A stretch of 64,000 nt of DNA from positions 180,642-244,641 of the forward strand of contig NZ_JALKCG010000006.1 in assembly GCF_023016525.1 (NCBI RefSeq), read 5' to 3'. Of this stretch, positions 58,449 through 64,000 are shown one piece after another (position 1 is the first letter of the stretch; every line of letters begins with the position of its first letter). This DNA is from Ancylobacter koreensis (GTDB lineage: Bacteria > Pseudomonadota > Alphaproteobacteria > Rhizobiales > Xanthobacteraceae). The position numbers and the translations under genes are program-made. The notes beneath the pieces were generated by a model, which worked only from the letters and a program-made list of their open reading frames with translations, made no database searches and was not told where the DNA came from.

Positions 58449-58704
58449 CGGGACACTCGGCGCTCAGGGCTCGGCATGTGCCGCGCCGAGCGTCCGTGCC
58501 TCACGGCCGCCGGCGGGCAGAAACGGACAGGCACGCGCGCGCAGCCGCGCGGCGGGCTCGCTCGTCTCGTCGTCGCTGGGCCGGCATCCGGTACATCGGG
58601 GCTTCCTCGATCGGTCGGGCCGGATAGCACAGGCGGCCGGCCCGGTCGAGGGCCATTGCCGGGTTCCACTTGAACCGGCGCGGTTCGTAAATTATAAGAA
58701 ACAT

Positions 58705-59268
58705 ATGTCTCCTATGATAGACGATACCGGCAGCCGGCTGGCCCTGCGGCTGCGCCTCGAACGCGAGGCGCGCGGCTGGTCGCTGGCCGATCTCGCCGCC
58801 CGCGCCGGCGTCGCCAAGGCGACCATCAGCAAGATCGAACGCGAGGAGATCAGCCCGACCGCCACCACGCTGGTCCGGCTCTCCGCCGCCTTCGACCTCA
58901 CCCTCGCCGGGCTGCTGCTGCGCGCGGAAGGCGTGGACCAGCTCTCGCGCGCCGCCGACCAGCCGGTGTGGTGCGACCCCGCCACCGGCTATCGCCGCCG
59001 GCAGATCTTCGCGCGGCCCGACCACCCGGTGGAACTGGTCGAGGTCGAGCTGCCCGCCGGCGCGCGGGTGGAGCTGCCCGCCTCGACCTACGCCCATATC
59101 CGCCAAATCCTCCAGCTGCGTGCCGGCAGGCTGACCCTGACGGAAGGCGGGCGCCGCCACCTGCTGGAGCCGGGCGACTGCCTCGGCTTCGGGCCGCCCG
59201 GCGATGTCGTCTTCGCCAATGAGGGCGAGGAGCCCTGCACCTACATCGTCGCGCTTACACGGATCTGA
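58705..59268 (+). CDS. XRE-family regulator with C-terminal cupin domain
   Basis: A 187-residue one-component regulator. The N-terminal helix-turn-helix reads LALRLRLEREARGWSLADLAARAGVAKATISKIEREEISPTATTLVRLSAAFDLTLAGLL (about 8-67). The C-terminal cupin, about 110-187, includes RQIFARPDHPVELVEVELPAGA and LEPGDCLGFGPPGDVVF. This type often represses the adjacent transferase and senses its substrate. The GNAT gene starts 3 bases after its stop, so the two are co-transcribed. The start is ATG 58705, with another at 58714; the DNA just upstream (58685-58712) is unusually AT-rich and contains CATA-N7-TATG. Confidence 0.92.
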   Translation: MSPMIDDTGSRLALRLRLEREARGWSLADLAARAGVAKATISKIEREEISPTATTLVRLSAAFDLTLAGLLLRAEGVDQLSRAADQPVWCDPATGYRRRQIFARPDHPVELVEVELPAGARVELPASTYAHIRQILQLRAGRLTLTEGGRRHLLEPGDCLGFGPPGDVVFANEGEEPCTYIVALTRI

Positions 59269-59271
59269 CGC

Positions 59272-59823
59272 ATGAGCGAACTTCTCATCCGCCCCCTCGC
59301 GCCCGACACCGGGACCGTGGAGGCCCTCGCTGCCCTGCTGGTGGAGACGGTGGCGGCCGGCGGCTCGGTGACCTTCATGCACCCGCTCGCCCCGGATCGG
59401 GCGCGCGCCTTCTGGCGCGCGGCGCTGGAAGGCGCGGCGCGCGGCGAGCGCATCGTACTGGGTGGCTTCCTCGACGGCGTGCTGGCCGGCACGGTGACGC
59501 TTCAGCTCGCCATGCCGGAGAACCAGCCGCACCGGGCGGAGATCGCCAAGATGATGACCGCCGTGGCGTGGCGCGGCCGAGGCATCGCGACCGCCCTGCT
59601 GAAGAAAGCCGAACGGCTGGCCCTCGCCCATCGCCGTACCCTGCTGGTGCTCGACACCGCGCAGGACGGCGGCGCGGGGCCGCTCTACGAAGCGTGCGGC
59701 TTCCTGCCGGCGGGCCGGATTCCGGGCTACGCCTTCAAGCCGCAGGGCGGGCTGACCGACACGCTGCTCTACTGGAAGCCGCTTCCCTCCGCGTCGGCAA
59801 CGCCCGCCGACGCCCCGATATAG
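59272..59823 (+). CDS. GNAT-family N-acetyltransferase (regulator-linked)
   Basis: A 183-residue acetyltransferase. Motif A is AEIAKMMTAVAWRGRGIATALLKKAERLAL, where R-G-R-G-I-A is the acetyl-CoA loop. It is followed by RTLLVLDTAQDGGAGPLYEACGFLPAGRIPGYAF, typical of the family. The substrate is unknown; the cupin regulator upstream may sense it. The start ATG lies 3 bases after the regulator stop. The two form a compact regulator-enzyme unit. Confidence 0.93.
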   Translation: MSELLIRPLAPDTGTVEALAALLVETVAAGGSVTFMHPLAPDRARAFWRAALEGAARGERIVLGGFLDGVLAGTVTLQLAMPENQPHRAEIAKMMTAVAWRGRGIATALLKKAERLALAHRRTLLVLDTAQDGGAGPLYEACGFLPAGRIPGYAFKPQGGLTDTLLYWKPLPSASATPADAPI

Positions 59824-59916
59824 GTGTAGCGGACGTTGCGGTGCCATCCCCGCTCTCTTAACGAATCGGTGCGATAATGCTGCATCGCCGCGCAGGAAGC
59901 CGCGCGGCGGATTCCC

Positions 59917-61851
59917 GTGGATGCCCGCATGCCCGATCGACCCGCCAAAGCGCCCGAGACGGTCGCACCTTTCCCCGGCGCCTCCGGCCGGCGGGGCGGC
60001 CGCCGCAGCATTGCCGGCCGCCAGCTCGTGCTGTTCGGCGTGGTGGTGGGGGTGCTGCTGGCGGCGGGCGTCGCCTTCGTGCTCGTGGCGTTCCGCCACG
60101 CCGCCATCCACCGGGTCGACAATGAGCTCAAGCGCATGGCGCTGGTGCTCGCCGACCAGGCCGAGCGCGCTTTCGAAGCGCTGGAGACGGCGCAGAACGG
60201 CATATTGCAGGAACTGGAGAGCGCGCAGGTCGACACTGTCGACGACCTGCGCGACCAGAAGAACCGGCCGGACCTGCGCGAATCCCTGCGCCAGCGCATC
60301 GCCGGCCTCGCCCATGTCGACGTCATCGCCCTCATCGACGACAAGGGCGACGTCATCGGCCATTCCCACCCCGTCACCGACGCGGTCGGCAACCTGTCGG
60401 ACCGTCACTTCTTCACCACGCTGCGCGACGGGCCGGCAGAGGGACGCTATGTCTCGGTGCCGCTGACCGATCCCGACGGCACCATATGGACCGTCCACGT
60501 CGCCCAGCGCGTCAACGCGCAGGACGGCACCTTTCTCGGCGTCGTGCTCGGGGCAGTGCGGCTACGCTATTTCGAGACGCTGTACGGCACGGTGGCGGCC
60601 ACCTCCGGCGACGTCATCTCGCTGGTGCATTCCGACGGCGACGTACTGGCCCGCTATCCCGCGCTGGACGGCCGCCCGCCGGACGGCGGTGGCAACCCGC
60701 TCGCCGCCTCGCACCGGGTGGCCGACACCGGCGACGACCATGCCCGCCGGATAGCCATCGGCCCGGAAGCCTTCTCGGCCGCGCACGAGGTGTCGACCTA
60801 TCCGGTGCAGGTGCAGGTGAGCCGCGACGCCCTGCATGTGCTGGGAAGCTGGCAGCAGGAAGCCGTGGTGATCATCCTCGGCGCCGGCCTCGCCGAACTC
60901 AGCCTCGCCGGCGTGGTGCTGCTCGGCGTGCGGCAGATCCGCTATCAGGGCCGGCTCGCCGAGATGGAGCGCGAGCGCCGCACCCAGCATATCCGCTTCG
61001 CCACCGCCATGGAGCATCTGAACCAGGGCGTCTGCATGCTCGACCCGGCCGGGCACATCGCGGTGGTCAATCCGCGCCTGCGCGAACTGCTCGGCCTGCC
61101 GGGCGACGCGTCGCTGGTCGGGCTCGGCGTCGGGGCCTTCGCCCGCGCCACCGTGGCCGCCGGCCGGCTGGCGCCATCGGACATACGCGGCCTGCGCCGC
61201 GCCATCGCCGCGCTGCCGGCGCAAATGCCCGCCTCGCTTACCCTGCATCTCTCGGACGGGCGGGTCTTCGTGGTGGAGCTCGACACCACGCCCGATGGCG
61301 GCCACCTCGCCACGGTGGAGGACGCCACCGAGCGCCACCGCGCGGAGATGCGCATCCAGCACCTCGCCCATCACGACCCGCTCACCGGCCTTGCGAACCG
61401 CACGCTGTTCTCCCAGCGCCTGCGCGAGGCGATCGGCCGGGACGGGGCGCCGCCCGCGCTGTTGCTGCTCGACCTCGACCATTTCAAGGAGGTCAATGAC
61501 CGCTTCGGCCATCCCGTCGGCGACGCGCTGCTGGTCGCCGCCGCCGACCGCCTGCGCGGCTGCCTCGGGCCGGGCGACCTCGCCGCCCGCCTCGGCGGCG
61601 ACGAATTCGCCGTGCTGCAGGCCGGCTCCGCCCAGCCCGAGGGCCCGCAGGCGCTCGGCGACCGCCTGGTGGAGGTGCTCGGCGCGCCTTACGAGATCGA
61701 GGGCCGCCACCTCGTGGTCTACGCCTCCGTCGGCAGCGCCGTGGCCGGCCCCGGCGACGACGAGGCGGCGCTGATGCGGCAGGCCGACCTCGCGCTCTAC
61801 CGCGCCAAGGGCGAAGGGCGCGGCCGCCACCTGATGGCCGGCGACGCCTGA
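59917..61851 (+). CDS. Diguanylate cyclase with periplasmic sensor and PAS domain
   Basis: A 644-residue protein that should make cyclic di-GMP. The first transmembrane helix (about 37-58) is followed by a Cache-type periplasmic sensor (60-310; VIALIDDKGDVIGHSHPVTDAVG, LSDRHFFTTLRDG), then a second helix (315-340), a PAS domain (360-470, MEHLNQGVCMLDPAGHIAVVNPRL), and the GGDEF domain (485-640) with DPLTGLANRTLF and G560-G-D-E-F564. The inhibitory I-site has no arginine (GPGD at 551-554), so product inhibition is probably lost. The start may be GTG 59917 or ATG 59929. The ligand is unknown. Confidence 0.94.
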   Translation: MDARMPDRPAKAPETVAPFPGASGRRGGRRSIAGRQLVLFGVVVGVLLAAGVAFVLVAFRHAAIHRVDNELKRMALVLADQAERAFEALETAQNGILQELESAQVDTVDDLRDQKNRPDLRESLRQRIAGLAHVDVIALIDDKGDVIGHSHPVTDAVGNLSDRHFFTTLRDGPAEGRYVSVPLTDPDGTIWTVHVAQRVNAQDGTFLGVVLGAVRLRYFETLYGTVAATSGDVISLVHSDGDVLARYPALDGRPPDGGGNPLAASHRVADTGDDHARRIAIGPEAFSAAHEVSTYPVQVQVSRDALHVLGSWQQEAVVIILGAGLAELSLAGVVLLGVRQIRYQGRLAEMERERRTQHIRFATAMEHLNQGVCMLDPAGHIAVVNPRLRELLGLPGDASLVGLGVGAFARATVAAGRLAPSDIRGLRRAIAALPAQMPASLTLHLSDGRVFVVELDTTPDGGHLATVEDATERHRAEMRIQHLAHHDPLTGLANRTLFSQRLREAIGRDGAPPALLLLDLDHFKEVNDRFGHPVGDALLVAAADRLRGCLGPGDLAARLGGDEFAVLQAGSAQPEGPQALGDRLVEVLGAPYEIEGRHLVVYASVGSAVAGPGDDEAALMRQADLALYRAKGEGRGRHLMAGDA

Positions 61852-61962
61852 CCCCCCTCCTTCCGGGCAGCCGCGCAAGACCGCCCTGCCGGCCACGCAA
61901 GCGATCCTTGCTGGATCGAGGGCCGTTCCGCTCTACTCTCCCGCCAGAACAGGGAGGCGCCG

Positions 61963-62931
61963 ATGGGACTGCTGGTCGACGGCAAATGGGTGGACAAATG
62001 GTACGACACGAAGAGCACCGGCGGGCGCTTCGTGCGCACCGTCACCAGCTTCCGCAACTGGATCAACCCTGACGGCGCGCCCGGCCCCACCGGCGAAGGC
62101 GGCTTTCCCGCCGAGGCGGGTCGCTATCACCTCTATGTCTCCTATGCCTGCCCCTGGGCGCACCGCACCCTCATCATGCGCGCGCTGAAGCGGCTGGAGG
62201 ACGTGGTCTCCGTCTCGGTGGTCGATCCCTTCATGGGGGCGGAAGGCTGGGTGTTCGCGGACCATGCCGAGCGGCACACGGACGGGGCGACCGCCGATTC
62301 CGTGCTGGGCCGCAAGCGGCTCTACGAGGTGTATCTGGAAGCCGCCCCGGACTATTCCGGCCGCGTCACCGTGCCGGTGCTGTGGGACAGGAAGCGCGGC
62401 ACCATCGTGAGCAACGAGTCCGCCGAGATCATCCGCATGCTCAACGCGGCCTTCGACGCCTTCACGCCGGACCGGCACGACTACTATCCATCGGCGCTGG
62501 CCGAGGGCATCGACGCGCTCAACGCCCGCATCTACGACGCGGTGAACAACGGCGTCTACAAGGCCGGCTTCGCCACCGCGCAGGACGCCTATGAGGAGGC
62601 CGTCAAAGCCCTCTTCGTCCTGCTGGACGAGTTGGAGGCGCGGCTCGACGGCCGTTCCTGGCTGATGGGCGAGACGCTGACGGAGGCCGATATCCGCCTC
62701 TTCACCACGCTGATCCGCTTCGATCCGGTCTATGTCGGCCACTTCAAATGCAACATCCGCCGCATCGCCGACTACCCGAACCTCGCGCGCTTCGTGAAGG
62801 CGCTCTACCGGCTGCCGGGGGTGAAGGGGACGGTGAACCTGACCCACATCAAGCGGCACTATTACGAGAGCCACAAGACAATCAACCCGACCGGCATCGT
62901 CCCGGTGGGGCCGCAGGTGTGGTGGGAGTGA
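61963..62931 (+). CDS. yqjG: Glutathionyl-hydroquinone reductase-like GST
   Basis: A 322-residue Xi-class GST-like protein of the YqjG/PcpF group, which reduce glutathionyl-hydroquinones with glutathione. The N-terminal extension has TSFRNWINPDGAPGPTGEGGFPAEAGRYHLYVSYACPWAHRTLI, with the catalytic Cys in YACPWAHR. Later motifs are VPVLWDRKRGTIVSNESAEIIRML and DIRLFTTLIRFDPVYVGHFKCN, and it ends NPTGIVPVGP. The substrate pocket tyrosines are consistent with the family. It follows the diguanylate cyclase by ~110 bases. The AT-rich DUF4062 remnant lies immediately downstream, on the opposite strand. Confidence 0.94.
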   Translation: MGLLVDGKWVDKWYDTKSTGGRFVRTVTSFRNWINPDGAPGPTGEGGFPAEAGRYHLYVSYACPWAHRTLIMRALKRLEDVVSVSVVDPFMGAEGWVFADHAERHTDGATADSVLGRKRLYEVYLEAAPDYSGRVTVPVLWDRKRGTIVSNESAEIIRMLNAAFDAFTPDRHDYYPSALAEGIDALNARIYDAVNNGVYKAGFATAQDAYEEAVKALFVLLDELEARLDGRSWLMGETLTEADIRLFTTLIRFDPVYVGHFKCNIRRIADYPNLARFVKALYRLPGVKGTVNLTHIKRHYYESHKTINPTGIVPVGPQVWWE

Positions 62932-62937
62932 GGAGGA

Positions 62938-63921
62938 CTATCGGCGAACAATCTTCAAGCGAGACAGCTCTCTTTCGCCCCGTTCAGTCAGTGTTATGCC
63001 ACGAAAGAACGAGTCCTCATCTTTATTCTCGGAAAATTTGACGAGCCCGAGCTCTTTAAGATGGATAACAATATCATCAATCTGACTTGGGGATATATCC
63101 ACTCGTCTGTTCTGCACTTTATCGAATATCTTTGATCTAATCAAATGTATAAGACTTGACTCAAATATATACGTCGGCCGAGCATCGTGTGAACTCACGG
63201 AGTTTCTAAGTATATATCCATACATTGAAGGTCCTATGCTTGAAAAAATCTCATTCCACCTGACATAAACTAACTCGAATACAATCTTTTTTTCGGACGA
63301 CATATAGCCCACATTGAACGGGTACAAATCACCCCCCTGCGCGAGCTCCCTAACATCTATTTCATCGCCGAGAACAGCCCCGTCCCGCAGCGCCCTAGAA
63401 AGTTCATCAATTTCGCGTTCAGCCGCCGCAAGGTCATCAGTCAGACGCTTCTCGCGATTGACGTCATCGATAGAGCGAGCCTGATCTGCACGGACCCATC
63501 CAATACGAGGGCGTATTCTAGTTTCCGACACCAAGCTCTTCATCACCTCCTTACCGAGATCAGAAGAGTTTGCGCATTTTCTGCACGTCCTACTCAATAC
63601 CTTCGAGCGAAATTTGTCCAGCTTGAGACGGACCTCATCACCCTTCTCAGTCTTATCAAATGTAATTCCATCGGTATTTCCATTAACAAATCCCAATACT
63701 GGAATTCCGCACTCAATAGCGTAGTCATACTCCATTTCTGTATAACTCACGCCAAGAGGACCTATATCCCCATAGCGTCCACCAACTATAACTATATAAT
63801 AGTCACTCTCCGAAGTTACCCTCTTTATTAATTACCACTGAGAATCATCTGAAGCAGGAAACAGCTCCATTCCCGATGGGAAATGCCCCGCCTCAAGTAT
63901 TGCTTGAGTTACCTCTTGCCT
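62938..63921 (-). pseudogene. DUF4062-domain gene, decayed (in-frame stop and lost N-terminus)
   Basis: Read on the minus strand from 63921, the frame encodes RQEVTQAILEAGHFPSGMELFPASDDSQW, which is the DUF4062 core (conserved SGMELFPAS). A TAA stop follows at 63834-63832, where Glu or Gln is usual. The same frame then continues with LIKRVTSESDYYIVIVGGRYGDIG, SYTEMEYDYAIECGIPVLGF and a C-terminal winged-helix-like region to 62938. A restart at GTG 63750 would leave a 270-residue product lacking the first part of the domain. The usual N-terminal VSST motif is not found in any frame up to 63960. In two lines I counted, 20 and 26 of 60 bases are G or C. It looks like a nonsense-disrupted, transferred gene. 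Confidence 0.75.
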
Positions 63922-64000
63922 CTTGACGTTGCCCCCAACTTCTATCCAGCTGTGAGTTCGCCCTGACGGTTGGATTTTCCCTCTCGGGCGTGCGGAGCGG
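63922..64000. other. Window end, upstream of the DUF4062 remnant
   Basis: The last 79 bases return to ordinary GC content near 63985-64000. They hold no recognisable gene start. The edge of the AT-rich insert probably lies here. Confidence 0.3.

Noticed and set aside
58501..60498. 665-codon minus-strand frame covering the XRE, GNAT and cyclase region
   Set aside because: All three plus-strand genes have clear domains and ribosome binding sites; this is their complement.
62938..63750. Intact 270-residue protein from GTG 63750
   Set aside because: The frame lacks a ribosome binding site and the first part of the DUF4062 domain lies in frame upstream of a stop codon, so it is better read as a disrupted gene.

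Overview
The window is high-GC chromosomal DNA from an alphaproteobacterium, most likely of the order Hyphomicrobiales (Rhizobiales) and perhaps near Xanthobacteraceae. The evidence is the gene content: two Omp31-type porins with Lys-rich signal peptides, UbiK, DUF6111, a petABC operon, the ilvE / MarR / response regulator / histidine kinase block, and the DUF1285-NUDIX-DUF6111-cca operon diverging from a MoxR-DUF58-DUF4159 operon. Almost everything is ordinary core genome. I saw no rRNA, tRNA, CRISPR array, integrase or complete insertion sequence.

Layout. 0-5.3 kb: start of ppc (minus, cut by the window edge), a small unknown protein, a Tim44-like protein, a DUF805 protein and uvrB. 5.6-9.9 kb: a small catabolic/transport group (biuret-hydrolase-like cysteine hydrolase, NCS2-type permease, cupin), an unknown secreted protein and RNase T2. 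9.9-15.7 kb: rlmJ, a cold-shock gene, a GST, two paralogous outer-membrane barrel genes, a pteridine-reductase-like SDR and a DMT exporter. 15.9-19.5 kb: uvrC (with an in-frame palindromic repeat), pgsA, moaD, moaE. 19.9-23.8 kb: ilvE and a divergent petP/petR-like regulator pair plus histidine kinase. 23.8-31.3 kb: csaA-like, TetR, proC, YbjN, ubiK, lgt, MidA-like methyltransferase, pgeF and a frameshifted M24 peptidase. 31.4-38 kb: a lipoprotein, prs, an unknown exported protein, rplY, pth, ychF and two MaoC genes. 38-41 kb: petABC (cytochrome bc1) on the minus strand. 41-46.2 kb: trmL, a glycosyltransferase-like gene, an ABC exporter, a VIT-family transporter, hemF. 46.2-49.5 kb: the cca operon, tailed by a very AT-rich foreign gene. 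49.7-56.9 kb: the MoxR / DUF58 / DUF4159 / VWA operon. 56.9-63.9 kb: a collagen-like membrane protein, two GNATs, an XRE-cupin regulator, a diguanylate cyclase, a glutathionyl-hydroquinone reductase-like protein and a decayed DUF4062 gene in a second AT-rich patch.

How the genes work together. uvrB and uvrC supply two of the three excision-repair incision proteins. moaD and moaE form molybdopterin synthase. petABC encodes the whole bc1 complex, and the petP/petR-like regulators 15 kb away are relatives of the pair needed for bc1 synthesis in Rhodobacter. rplY-pth-ychF is a translation-linked block. The four-gene MoxR module (AAA+ ATPase, soluble VWA-like protein, two large membrane proteins) is the best candidate for a coherent but poorly understood system.

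Most interesting irregularities: an intergenic palindromic repeat family that also sits in frame inside uvrC; one nonsense codon in an otherwise well conserved DUF4062 domain; a one-base frameshift in an M24 peptidase; two AT-rich inserts placed right at the 3' ends of housekeeping genes; and a short collagen-like Gly-X-Y tract in a membrane protein.
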